From Cymbidium sinense (lineage: Eukaryota > Streptophyta > Magnoliopsida > Asparagales > Orchidaceae), in assembly GCA_021442155.1 (NCBI GenBank), contig CM038220.1, forward strand, positions 77,983,817 through 78,047,816: a stretch of DNA of 64,000 bases. Reading direction: 5' to 3'. The position numbers were made by a program, and so were the translations under genes. Under the pieces are notes generated by a model. It saw only the letters and a program-made list of their open reading frames with translations, was not told the DNA's origin and ran no database searches. Shown here piece after piece: positions 48,701 through 60,977 of the stretch (position 1 is its first letter; each line of letters starts with the position of its first letter).

Positions 48701-49140
48701 GAAGGAAATAGGGAAATGGAAGAAGGAAGAACTTTACTGCTCTTTCGGTTTAGAGAAATGGGAGAGAACTGGTTTGAAGAATAAAGTGGAAGCTCTGGTT
48801 TTCTAGAAAGGAGGAAGAACCCTTTTGTCTTTTTGCCTTGCAATTGAGAGGAAGAAGAAGGGAAGGAGGGGGAACGGTTGGAGAGCATAGAGCAGCTGCT
48901 GTTAGTGGAGATCTCCCATGCAGTTGCGTGGGAAGGGGAGGGGAGAGCGAACCGTGGAGGATCAGAAGAAGGAGTCATGCGCGTGAAGGGAAGAAGAATC
49001 AGGCCGGGTCGAGTGAAAGGGGGATCCGAGCGGGTTTATTAGAGTATGATTTAGGGATTTGGGTTTTAGATTTTTTAAATTAATTTTTAAATTGAGTAAT
49101 CGACTTTAATGTGAATTTTACACCAGCATGATTAGATAAT

Positions 49141-49212
<72 letters not shown>

Positions 49213-49655
49213 ACGCACTTACAATGATTTGGTTCAAGTTGGCGTCAAATGGGTCAATTTCAACACAAAATATATGTATTTTCGCATTCGACATTCATTA
49301 CTTTTGCAATTAAGTACGAATGATCTTATTTAATAGATTTCTACATTTCAAAACTAATGACACAATCAATTTCATGAATGAAGGTCATTTGATTTGTGTC
49401 GCCACCTCCTAACCTTGATATGCGTGTAGGCACGTTGACGACTCGATCGCTTGATCGGTTGATCATCAAGTTGTGCAATATTTATATTTTGACCGGTTCA
49501 ATTCAAAGCTGGCGAAGTCTGTTCATCGATCGGAGATCATTTGGACTATTTTTGGTGACGTCCAGTGCATTTTGAGCCCCGATTTTGTCTCACTTCAAGT
49601 CCGTCAATTGACTTGTAGGCTTATTTGACTTATGACACATATATGGAGATCAACA
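45705..49655 (-). repeat. LTR of copy C (~4 kb), rich in small deletions
   Basis: It is collinear with LTR A over its full length, from the CAATATTGAATT point to GAGATCAACA at 49,655, followed by AATGCCCCCT. It is about 490 bases shorter than LTR A. Much of the difference is short gaps concentrated at 46,000-46,310 and 47,980-48,800. It directly abuts the internal region of copy B on its left, without primer binding site or gag. Confidence 0.65.
49143..49208. repeat. (AT)n microsatellite in LTR C
   Basis: About 66 bases of uninterrupted AT repeat. LTR A has only a few AT units here (near 30,450). Confidence 0.95.
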
Positions 49656-52495
49656 AATGCCCCCTAAAAAATGTGATTCACGCATGGAATGAGTTGTGTT
49701 TGTTGAAAACTGGTTGACCCATTGGGCTGGCCGCAGAACTTGGATCATTTAGGCTTAGATTGCAATAGCTTACAAAGCTTTGATAGGATTTGTCATTCGT
49801 ATGATGTCTTATTTTAGGACATGCTAAATGACGAGATTGACCAATTTGTTAGAATTAACTTGTCGGATAGATAAGAGTTCTTACACCATATACTATCTAC
49901 TTCAATGACTTTGCTGATCTCTTTCTTTTATGTCATTGCAGATTTCAGTTTTCTCCAACCCTAGCTTTGTGCTTGATTGGGTTTGTTGGAGGAATTGGTT
50001 TATTTATTTTGATGAAGGATCCGCTAGGGAGTTGGTTTATCCGTGCTTGGTCATATTTGAAATTCCTTTCCCCAGCAGCTTGCTTGATGAAGGGATGATT
50101 TATCCATATTGACTTGTCGGGGAAGTGTATGCATACATGAATCCGTGCTTCTTTGCTGGATTCATTGAAGGGTACATATGACTTCTTCCCTACTACATTT
50201 GTGTTGAGTTATTAGTCTAACAATGTGTGCTTTAATAGACTGAATAACCATAAAATTTCTTTGGTTCGACCATCGACTTTGTATGAACTATGGAATTGCT
50301 TCCTCGGTCCTGTGCTTTCTGCTTTGGTAGACATGATAAGGAGATTGGCTTTGATTTGTGCTTTGAGCTTGATCAGATAATTTGAGAATAAATTGAGATA
50401 TCACCCTGCGGGCACTATATAGATTGATTTGAGGCAGCTCTGAATTGATAGTTTCCTCAGATTGTCTTGATCTATTGATCAAGTAGAAAGATCTCTTCGA
50501 TTCTGATTGCTTGTAATCACCAAGCTAGATCTGGTTTGAGATTGAACAACTCATCGTTACCGATAAGTAGGGCTCTTTCATTTTCTTTTCTTTCTTATTG
50601 GTGAGGAGAGTGTCAGCAACTCGACCATTTATAGGCTTATTGAGTTCGACCTTTATAGCCTACTCGAGTCTTCGACTTAAGCTATGAGGGGTTGTTGATT
50701 TAGTCATTAGACTAACGAACAGGGATCTTTCACTGCGGCCTTTTCTCATGGCATATTAAGTGAAGAGAGTGTCAGTAACTCGGCCATTTGTGGGCTTATT
50801 GAGTTCGACCTTTAGAACTTATCCGTGTCCTAGACTTCAGGATGTAGATGTTGATATTTTTCCAACTTAGTTGATCGAAGCCTACAAGATTGGGAGTTCT
50901 TTTGACTTGATCTCTGACATTTGATGAATATGGGAGAAAATTTTTCTTGACATTTATGGTTATCTTTTCTTGCGTGGCAATAGATTTTTTTTGTTCCTAT
51001 AATAACCTGCAACTTAACAATAACAATTATAAATAAATTCAGGAGATTCTAACATAAAACTCGATGTCAACCTGAATCCACATTTGAATTATATTATAAT
51101 TTATTTTATTTTTATTGGAGCTTTTTTTATTGAATTAATTAGTATTCATGTTGAATTTTGCAGTAAAAATTATGAATGTCACGAATTTTTTAAAAAACCT
51201 GATTTTTTTTTATTGTTACAGTGCAGAATGCTAGCATTATAACCATTATTTATATTCTTTGATTTATCCTAAACAATTAATCATATCTGATCATTACAGA
51301 GATGCGTATAACCGTCTTGGATAGATTGCTCAAATCATCATTCAGTTATTATTATGTTGGTTTGTTTAATTTAATACATCCATCATGATTAAAATTCTTC
51401 ATTAATTTCGTTTCGAGAAATTAATGACTGTATTAAATAAATGAATAATATATATAAGTTTTCCTGTCACGGAAGAGTTGAATAAATTATAAATTCGTCT
51501 GTAAGTAATAAAGTAGGAATGAAATTTCACAATTTGACTACATTATTTGTGGTTTTAGATATAAGCTTTCTACATTAGTTTTACAAGATAGTAACTAATT
51601 AGCAAATGATTTTGAAATTAATAATGATAGTAATAATAATAAAAAATAGCAGTTAATTAGCATTTTATGGATAATTAAAGTGACTAATTAGTGCACAGCA
51701 TTAGCTGGTTTAAGACAATATATTTTTAAAAATGATTAGTTTGTTTTCATTGATTTTCATGGGATGTATAACTTATATGCAAATATGTAATATTGATGTA
51801 CAACTTAAATTAATTTGAATGTCTAAAAAGAACAAGTAATTACATGAAACATATATGCAAATATGTAATATTGATGTACAACTTAAATTATTTTTTAACA
51901 GCGTCAACTCTTTCATCAACAACTTGAGAACCTCCGCCGAAAAGTAAATAATCATATCTCATCTATTATGGCCATTCTGCTTCTACATGATTTTTAATTG
52001 ATCAATCAAAACTCTAACCTATACATGCATGTTATGTTAAACAGGAGCTCTAATGCTTAGTTATTATATAAGATATAATGATAAAAGAATTTTATATTGT
52101 TAATGGTGTGTGAATGAAATTCTTTTTAGGACCCCTCTTAAGTGTTATAAAAATTATATTATGTGTTTTAAGGAGCTTGCTTCTGGTTGATTGAAATTAA
52201 TCATTATTGGGAATATTTGATTGAATTTATGGTTTAGATATTAAGTGGTGTTAACAAATTTTGTGGTTTACACAAGACAATAAGTCGCCAGTAATTTAAA
52301 TGTATTGCATATTTTGTCCTTAAAACAACAAATTAAAATTTATTAAAAACTTGCCCTTATAATCTAAATTAATTATAATTACTTATAACTGTAAGTTTTT
52401 ATAATTTCTCTTATTTAAAAAACAATATATATATATATTATTGTTATTATTATTATTATTATTATTATATAAATATTAATTATATGTCATGCAGA
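49656..52495 (-). mobile_element. 3' internal region of copy C
   Basis: It is collinear with copy B (35,051-45,690 minus the MULE) and closer to B than to A at shared positions. Relative to B it lacks 312 bases (B positions 44,909-45,220), with the join at 52,046-52,048. It retains the MULE empty site at 51,509-51,517. It ends in the ATATTAATTATATG segment near 52,490. Confidence 0.65.
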
Positions 52496-52866
52496 ATTAG
52501 AGAAAATATGCTTAAATAAGTAAGAATATTAATTATATAAACTTTTGCCACGGGTAATCTTTAAATGGACGGCTTGTAAAAAGGGTTCATAGGTCAGAAT
52601 AAGGAAGACTGTTTAGCCTCAAATTGACAAGTTTAATATAAAAAAACACTTTTCTCAGGTTCGTACTTAAACCGCCCATTAATCTTCCTACGATAAAATT
52701 AAAAATAAATAATTAAATTTCTCCCAAAAACTAAAAAAAAAAACTATTTTATGCTGCCACTATTTTCAGGCTTTCTCCTTCAAATCTTCTTTATTAAACA
52801 AAGAAGGATTTGCTTGTTTGATTTAACTTGTTAAACATTTCAAGATATTATAGGAAAACTTATGAT
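52496..52866. other. Spacer before the copia element
   Basis: AT-rich sequence with no recognised gene or element. Confidence 0.5.
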
Positions 52867-52871
52867 GTTAG

Positions 52872-53006
52872 TGTTGGAAAATATATGAAGATAAAATAAA
52901 TTTATCTTGCTCGAATCTCATGTAAAATCATCAAAAGATTTATCGGAAGCATACCTGAATCTATGGAAGAGCTAATGTGGGATTTTGGTCTTCTACTTCT
53001 AAAGGT

Positions 53007-53050
<44 letters not shown>

Positions 53051-53340
53051 TTTTTTTTCACTCAAAATAGGATGTGAAAAAAAAAATAAGAACTCCTTAG
53101 AATGGAGATCGATCCTATTTATACTTGAGTGCATTTCATTTTATTTTAACTCATCATTGAAATAAAATAAAAATGTTTAGTCTCTACACATGATAATTTC
53201 ATACAAAAATTAATAAGATGCCTCAAAAGCCTAAAATTAATTAATCTTTATTTGATCACAAAATTAATAAGCTTAAAAATAAGATAACACATAATATATA
53301 ATTAAACTCAAATGTGAGCCTACATCCAAAATTCCCAATA
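52872..53340 (-). repeat. Copia 3' LTR (469 bp)
   Basis: On the plus strand it begins TGTTGGAAAATATATGAAG and ends CCAAAATTCCCAATA. It contains a (GA)n run at 53,010-53,048. The last bases, ATA instead of ACA, suggest a mutated terminus, shared with the other LTR. Confidence 0.9.
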
Positions 53341-53356
53341 ATCTCTCACTTGGGCC
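53341..53356 (-). other. Copia polypurine tract
   Basis: On the minus strand it reads GGCCCAAGTGAGAGAT directly before the 3' LTR. It resembles the AAGTGGGAGATTG-type primer for plus-strand DNA synthesis of many plant copia elements. Confidence 0.75.
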
Positions 53357-53899
53357 ACATATATTGCTTGAAAATTATATATTATTGAATACTTCAAGAG
53401 CTCAATATTTGCTATCTTTAAAGAGAAATATCTTTAGATAATCTAGTCTATAACAATATCGGCATAGAATCAAAGTAATCTTTATTATAAATTTTTTTAT
53501 GACAAGATCTATCAGTGATCACCAAATCAATATAATTAATGACATAGATCATGTATGGATGTGTAGTATAGAAATTTCATGTAATGTTACTATATATCAT
53601 GCCTATTTTCAACTGGTCCTATATTATAACTCAAAAGAGTTATAAATATAATTTCATTTATTTATCCTAAACTGCAATTGAAATTACATACCATTATTTC
53701 AGAGTTTTCAACTATTTGATAATAATAATTCTTTATTCTGATCAGAAAAATATATTTATAATTATTGAACATCATAAGCAAACTCTCACTATGTTAGTAT
53801 ATCATCAAAGTAAACCACTCTCATACGAGTCACATGCTCATGAAATGATTTAGGTGGTAAACATTTTGTAATTGGATCTGCAATTATAAAGTTTGTACT

Positions 53900-56800
53900 A
53901 ATAAGTTAAATAGATACTTGAGAACTCTGAACTATTTCTTTTACGACAAGAAACTTTATGTCAATATGCTTTGATTTTGACGAACTCCTATTGTTCTTTG
54001 AATACAACTCAGAAGGTCTTTTATCACAATTTACTTTTAATGGTCTCTCTATTCCATCAAAATTATTTAGCCCGGTGATAAAATTTTGCAATCATATTTC
54101 TTGATTTGATGCCTCATAATAAGCTATAAATTCTGCTTCCAAGTGGAAGAAACTATGACTAATTGTTTAGCACTTTTCTAAGATATAACTCATCTAGCTA
54201 ATATGAAAATATAACATGAAGTAATATTCTACTATCGAGGCAACCAGCAAAATCAGAATCGGAGTACCCCCATGATCTCCAAATGATTTGATCTCTCATA
54301 TGTGAGCATAAAGTCTTTTGTTCTCTTCAGATACCGTATAACCCGTTTTATTGTTTTCCAATGATCCATTCCTAGGTTACTTAAATATCTGTCAAACATT
54401 CCAACAATGTATGTAATATCCGGACGTGTACAAATTTAAGCATACATAAGACTCCTTATTGCAGATGCATAAGGGATCTTTTCCATCTCTTTCTTTTCAG
54501 GTTCATTTCTTGGACATTGAAAGCGAATTTATCACCTTTAGCAATGGGTGTATCTCCTGCACAATCTTTTATGCCAAATCTACTAAGCACTTTATCGATA
54601 TATGTCATTTGTGATAAATCAAATATACCACGAGCGATCTCGGTGTATACCAACACAAAGATGCATTCCCAAGATCTTTTATTTCAAATTTATTTGAAAG
54701 AAATTTCTTGGATTCATGCAAAAGGCATATATTATTGTTTGCCAGTAGAATATCATCAACATATAGCATTAGGATGATGAAATTACTCCCACTGATTTTG
54801 TGATAAATACATTGATCAATAGTATTTTCTTTAAAACCAATAAAAGTAATCACTTGATCAAATTTCTTATATCATTGACGGGAAGCTTGCTTTAAATAAT
54901 AGATGGATTTCTTTAATTTGCATAGTATGTGTTTTGAATCAAACGATTAAAAATTTTCTAGTTGCACCATATATATAGTTTCTTCCATGTCATCATTGAA
55001 AAATACAGTCTTTACATCCATTTGATGTAACTCTAAATCATAATGAGCTACTAGTATCATAATGATTCTAAAAGAGTCTTTCAAAAAAATAAGAGAGAAA
55101 ATCTCATTATAATCAATGCCTTCCTTTTGAGTGAAACTTTTAACGACTAGACGTGCTTTATATCTTTCGACATTGCCTTTTGAATCCCGTTTGGCCTTGA
55201 AAATCCATTTACAACCAATGGGTTTTATTGATTTAGGCAATTCGACAAGATCCCAAACATCATTATCTTTCATTAATTTCATCTCATCCTCAATGGCTTC
55301 TATCCATTTATGGGAGTTGGCACTTTGTTTGACTTGACTAAAAGAGATTGGATCACTTTTCAATCCAATGTCAAACTCATGTTCTTGAAGATGCATAACA
55401 TAATCATCTGAAATGGCTGATCTCCTCTCCCTAGTGAATTTTTTTAATGACACTTCAATTTGAGATTGTTGTGATTCCTCAATTTGAGTGAGAGTTAACT
55501 CAAGAATATTTTGATTATATGTATTTATAACTTCAATAAGATTAGATAAAATTATCTGATCATTTTCTGTTATAACTGCAGGAAAAATAATAAATTTCTT
55601 TAAATATAAAATTCCTAGGTTTATTGCTCCCATAATATTCAACTTCCTCAATAAATTTAGCATTGTTCATCTCGAAAAAGGATTTATTTGAAGAGTCATA
55701 AAACTTAAAACCCTTCGACCTTTCTAAGTATCCAACAAAAAGGTTGTTAATAGTTCTTGAGTCCAACTTTTTTTCATTAGGATTATATGGTTTAGCTTGA
55801 TTGGACATCAAGCATGAAAGATGTCTTCAAGGCTTACTACTTAAGTAGATTACTTGGGTAAGAATGATTTATCATACTACTAACCATATCCATAAGGGTC
55901 CGATTTCGTCTCTCAGCTACACCATTTTAACTTGGAGTCCCTAACATGGTGTATTGAGGAATGATGCCATATTTTGCTAAATATTTGGCAAAAGGGTCTG
56001 GATGTTATTCACCTGATCCATCATATATGTCATAGTATTCACCACCACGATCAGATTTAACTGCTTTTATTTTCTTACCAAGTTGATTTTCAACTTCAAC
56101 TTCAAAAATTTTGAATACGTCCAGTGACTGTGACTTCTCATAAATCAAGTATAAGTACCCATAATGAGAATAATCGTCTATGAAAGTAATAAAATACTAT
56201 TATCCATTCCAAGTAGCTATAGGGAATGGACCACAAATATCAGTATGAATTAATTCCAAGATGCTTAAACTCCTATTAGCACCAACTTTCTTGATATTTA
56301 TTTATTTATTCGTGATGCATTCTATACACAGTTTATCATCTAAAAAATCAATAGAATCAATAATTCCTTATGACATAAGTTTTTTTAATTCTTTGTTTAG
56401 AAATATATCTTAAACGCTTGTGTCATAATATATATGAATTCACATTCATTAATTTTTTCTTTGTACTAAAATTATTTGCATGCAAAGTTTCGTTAATTTG
56501 TGAAGCAAAAATGTCTAATTTATATAGATTATTAACTAAAGAATCAGTACCAATAATATTTGAATACTGAAAGAGACTAAATTTTCTATTTTCAAATGAA
56601 CAAGAATAACCAAATTTGTCCAAACAAGAAATAGAAATTAAATTTCTTCTAAACAAAGGTACATAAATAGTCTCATGTAAATTCAAAATATAACTAGATT
56701 TTTTATGTAATCTATATAAGCATATTGCTTCAACAGGAGCTTTATTATCATTTCCCGTATAAATGAATTTTTAAGCATCAGTTGATATTCATATCCTTAG

Positions 56801-56900
56801 ACGACCCTGCATAGTCACACTTATGTGAACAGTTGCACCTGTATATATTCACTAAGTGTAATTTGGTACTAAGGATAAATTAACTTCAGAACAAATAAAG
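53900..56900 (-). pseudogene. Copia pol: integrase, reverse transcriptase and RNase H (decayed)
   Basis: In minus-strand order it has the gag-pre-integrase region with VPLFRRNLISISCLDKFGY (56,423-56,686). The integrase core follows, with HTDICGPFP, FIDDYSHYGYLY, SDRGGEY and NGVAERRNRTL (about 56,300-55,880). The RT domain runs from 55,663 with WIEAIEDEMKLM, GCKWIFKAKRD, YKARLVVKSFTQKEGIDY and VKTVFFND. The RT active site LYVDDILL lies near 54,750. GDTPIAKGDKF follows near 54,540, then CTRPDI and YLSNLGMDHWK. RNase H ends with SKNNRSSSKSKHIDIKF (53,906-54,091). Integrase and RT catalytic motifs are still readable. However, at least five stops or frameshifts (near 56,200, 55,860, 54,950, 54,600 and 54,240) break the polyprotein. 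Confidence 0.9.
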
Positions 56901-56939
56901 TTGAGAAGTTTATCCTCTTTCATGAGCTAATTTGCATAC

Positions 56940-57690
56940 TTGGGACAATCTTTCTTCACATAACTAGCCTTCTTATAAAAGAAAAAAAAATAACATTATC
57001 TTGTTTCTATTGCACCTTATGTTGTGAAGTTTCTTTGTTTGCAGCTCTTTTGCCTTTATAAGTTTTTTTTTTCTTTTAGTAACAATTGCATGAGAGGAAG
57101 TAGCTAAATGAGCACTTTCTATTTTGTCATGTTTCAATCTTTCTTTCTCTTGTACACATTGAGCAATAAGCTCATTAAGAGTCCATTTTTTCTTTTGAGT
57201 ATTATAATTTATCTTAAAAGAATTAAATTGTGCAAGAAGAGATATCAAAACTAAGTGCACAAAAATGTCATCAGACATCTCTAATTTTAGTGCTCTCCGT
57301 CTAGTAACAAAATTAGACATCTTCATAAGAAACTCTCTTATATTTTCATTGCCTTTATACCACATTGAAACGAGTTTACTAAGAATAGTACTCACTTCGA
57401 CCTTTTTAGAACTAACAAAATGGTTTGCTATTTGACTTAGAAACTTTTAAGTGCATTCCTTTTTAGGCATTACACCTCTTATGGTTTCTGGAATGGAATG
57501 CTTCATGATCAAAAGACTCATGCGGTTAGAACACTCTCACTTTTTAAAGTTAGTCATTTGTTCATAGTCTTTCTGGTAAGGAGGAGGCGTTATTAATCTA
57601 GCAAGAGATCCAAGAATATGGTAATATGCTCTTCTATTTCTTAAAGTTAGTGCCATTAAGCACTAGAATGTTATTCAAATTGGAAGATAT
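56940..57690 (-). pseudogene. Copia gag with zinc knuckle (decayed)
   Basis: It begins near 57,690 with NNILVLNGTNFKK, the usual copia gag opening. It continues with ILSKLVSMWYKGNENIREFL, LEMSDDIFVHLVLISLLAQF and FKINYNTQKKKWTLNELIAQC (56,973-57,395). A zinc-knuckle remnant KKASYVKKDCPKYAN lies near 56,950. It has lost the first cysteines. Stops occur between the first and second parts. Confidence 0.85.
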
Positions 57691-57699
57691 AAAAGAAAC

Positions 57700-58029
57700 A
57701 TTAACTGAAAAGAATAAAAAAATACTCATAATTAACAACATTGTCATTTTCTTATGCAAATAAACAAAAATATCAACAAAATATGTGCTTGAAATGAAAT
57801 GTTTAATAAAATAAATATAAGATACACAATACATGCAATTTAGTCTTTTGAAATAATAATTTGTAAATGATACTCTTAAAATTATAGTTATAAATATTAA
57901 TAATAAAATCGCCAACGATATGTACATCTTTGGATAATGTATGCATGATTAATATAAATTTATCACTTATTTATTACAAATCCCAAAAAATAATCTTTCT
58001 TTGGGCTAATTATTTTCGCATAGATTTAA

Positions 58030-58069
<40 letters not shown>

Positions 58070-59153
58070 CAAAATTAAATAAATTGATATAATAAGGTCA
58101 CTTTGGCGACATATTACTTCAATTTCAATTATATTTAAATAAGAAATATTAACTATATCATTTCAATTATTTTAGTTTAAAGTAACTTCAAATAATTTGA
58201 CAATAATATAAACTTTAATAATTGTTCCAATCAAAATAATTAATTTGAGTTTATATTAATTAATTTAATTATATTTTAGAATAAGATCACATAAATTCAG
58301 TTAAGAGACTTGTGAACAAAAAGTATTAAATATAATAATGGATAAGTTTGCCTTTAAGTAGTTATATAAAAATATACATAAAATGCAGAAAAGTAAAATT
58401 TAATATTTCTAACATTACCATCAAATGTAAAAGAAACGTTTCATTGAAATGTTTAATATAAAGATATAATTGTTCTATATGAAATGTGTTATACAGAACA
58501 TTTCACAATTATAATCTAAAATATTTCTATTTTAATAGTTATCTATATGACTTTACGGTAAAACGTCTTATTTTATAAAAGTATTAAATGCAATATTTAT
58601 AACTATCTTAAAGCAATAAAAATAAACGTTTAAGATGCACCATAAGTACTTATCACTAATTGCTCATAAAACGAAGCAAATGTAAAATTCTTCTTTATAG
58701 TATTTAATGCATCAATTTTAGAAAAATGGTTCATCTTCTTTCATTTTTTAATATATAATAATAAGAAAATTAATTATAAGCATTAACCATAATCTTACAA
58801 AATTCTCAAAATTTATAAAAAATGAAAAATGAAGCATTCTTGAATCAAATTCATATGACTGATTATAAATTTTATTTCTCAAATTAAAACCACAATGACG
58901 AGAATAAACATATTGATCACATAAAAAATTGAAATTGTGATCAAAGTAAAAAGTAAAATTTTGCTATATCCTTTTATTCAAATCAAAAGAATGAAAGTGA
59001 TCTAAAAGATATCGATTATATGCACAAGATCAAATAAATTGCACAAAAATTTTGAATCATATACTTTAATCTAAAATTCTCAAATAATCAATATGAAAGA
59101 TTAAGAGAAATCTAATCCTTCAATGATTCAACATATGATAAGCCGATAGCACT
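57700..59153 (-). other. Copia 5' leader
   Basis: About 1.45 kb of very AT-rich non-coding DNA lies between the 5' LTR and gag, with an (AT)n run at 58,033-58,068. A primer binding site should lie just inside 59,154. The bases there (minus strand AGTGCTATCGGCTTATC) do not clearly match an initiator Met tRNA. The length is unusual for copia, so a further insertion is possible, but none was delimited. Confidence 0.5.
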
Positions 59154-59282
59154 TGTTGAAAATATATGAAGATAAAATAAATTTATCTTGCAATCTCATG
59201 TTAAATCATCGAAGATTTTTTAGCGTCTAATTAAAGGAAGAGTTAATCACGGGATTTTAGGCTTCCACTTCTAAGAGGTGTT

Positions 59283-59316
<34 letters not shown>

Positions 59317-59556
59317 TTACTCAAGGATGTGAAAAATAAGACCAATCTTAGAATATTCCTACATATCTTGAGTGCATTTAGTTCATCATTAAAATAAAAT
59401 AAAAATATGCTCTCTACATGATAATTCCATACAAAATTAATAAGATGCTTCAAATTAATTAATCTTTATTTGATCACAAAATTAATACTAAAAAATAAGA
59501 TAATGCATAATATATAATTAAATTCATATGTGAGCCCATATCCAAAATTCCCAATA
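59154..59556 (-). repeat. Copia 5' LTR (403 bp)
   Basis: It is homologous along its length to the other LTR but 66 bases shorter through several small gaps. It begins TGTTGAAAATATATG and ends ATTCCCAATA. A (GA)n run lies at 59,286-59,314. Confidence 0.9.
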
Positions 59557-59561
59557 GTTAG

Positions 59562-60700
59562 GGTTCTAAATATTCCCATTAGCGTCAAAAGACAAAAAAA
59601 ATGTTTTTAGAGACCTTTTTATATGAAAAAATTAAGCAAAAATCTTTATTGTCAACAAGTTATTAGAAAGTAATTATCACAATTCATAAAATAAGATGAT
59701 ATAGTCTAATAATGTGATAAGCAAGGCTTCAATAGCCATGATTTACTTATTTGGAGAATAATTTTATAGATATACATAAATGAAACCATATGTGAGTTTG
59801 GTTTATAGCATTTCTCTCTATTTATTGCTTGTTTGTAAATAATATGTATTGAAAAGTTGATAATTTTGTTTTAAGTATTTATTATCAAAGCTAAATCATT
59901 CAAAATTAACTATGACTTTTATCACTTCTAATCACATAATAGTTCTTATAAATTTATTTTTTAAAATTTAATTTTAACTTCAGGCAGCTAAGCCTTTGGA
60001 CTATTTAAGTTCAAGTTTGTTTGATCTGATATCAATAATATTTAGAGTTAAGTTTATAATATATATGGACAATTCAGATTACTTCAAATTGATCTCGAAT
60101 CAGCATGGTAGAAATAATAAGAAATAATTAATTTAATTAATTAGAGCTTTAAAAAGTCACAATAAATCACACAAGAACCCAAAACTATAAATGGCTTCTC
60201 TTCTTATTTAGTAAAAGGAGAGGAATCCAATAAAATCAAAAGCCGCAATTTATGTTAGATATTTTAGAAGTAATTTAAACTTTATTGAAAATCCTATTTT
60301 ATACTAGACAAAGAGGATAGAAGGTGTTTGATTGTGATGTATTGCTTTTTTTAATATTATAATAAAATATTTTAGGTTGGATGTCAGGATTTATTTTTTT
60401 CATAGACTAAATGTTATGACCTTATTTTTTAGAATTAATTATTATTATTATTATTATTATTATTATTTTTTGAAAAGGATTATACTTAAAGGGGCACTAT
60501 TATAAATTTAGAATTGACAATCTTATTCGTAGGACCTTATTTGAGTAATCTCTTAAACATGGTTGATTAGTATAAGCAAGCTTGGCACCTTCTTGTGTTA
60601 AGTCTAAATATATGTGATATAACTACTCATATGTGTGTTTGTACAATTGACCTCCATTTTGGTTCAATTTTTAAATTTCAAATGTAATTGATACAAGAAC
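59562..60700. other. AT-rich spacer before the LINE
   Basis: No gene was found. An (ATT)n microsatellite lies at about 60,437-60,467. Confidence 0.55.
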
Positions 60701-60977
60701 TAGGTTAGGACATCAACAACCCCGATGCCCTAGCCGCTATCCCTCTTCGACGATCTCCTCTCCGGTTTTACTGTGTGTGTCCAGTTGCGCTCGATCTCGT
60801 TCCAGGGGTTGTGCTTTCCTCTTTTTCCTCTGGCCTACCATCGCCGCCGTCCCTCCTCGGCATTTTCTTTTTGTTTTCTCTTTGGCTTTCTGTGTGGTTT
60901 CGATCGATTTTGATATCGAAACTGAGGCCATTGTAGCTTGCGCTGTTATGCATTACTATTGATCATCGATTCAACCG

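Larger units (their letters stand above)
52872..59556 (-). mobile_element. Ty1/copia retrotransposon with both LTRs and TSD GTTAG
   Basis: LTRs at 52,872-53,340 and 59,154-59,556 enclose a degenerate gag-pol region on the minus strand. The 5-bp sequence GTTAG occurs directly outside both ends (52,867-52,871 and 59,557-59,561), which shows a single intact insertion. The order of domains (gag, zinc knuckle, integrase, RT, RNase H) is that of copia. Multiple stops show it is no longer active. Confidence 0.95.

Noticed and set aside
26531..52495. Host segmental duplication of genes
   Set aside because: The repeated unit has TG...CA ends, a polypurine tract and a neighbouring gag, and contains no host gene.
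57634..57927. Hydrophobic minus-strand frame as a membrane protein
   Set aside because: It overlaps the copia gag start and consists of AT-rich sequence biased to Phe/Ile/Tyr.
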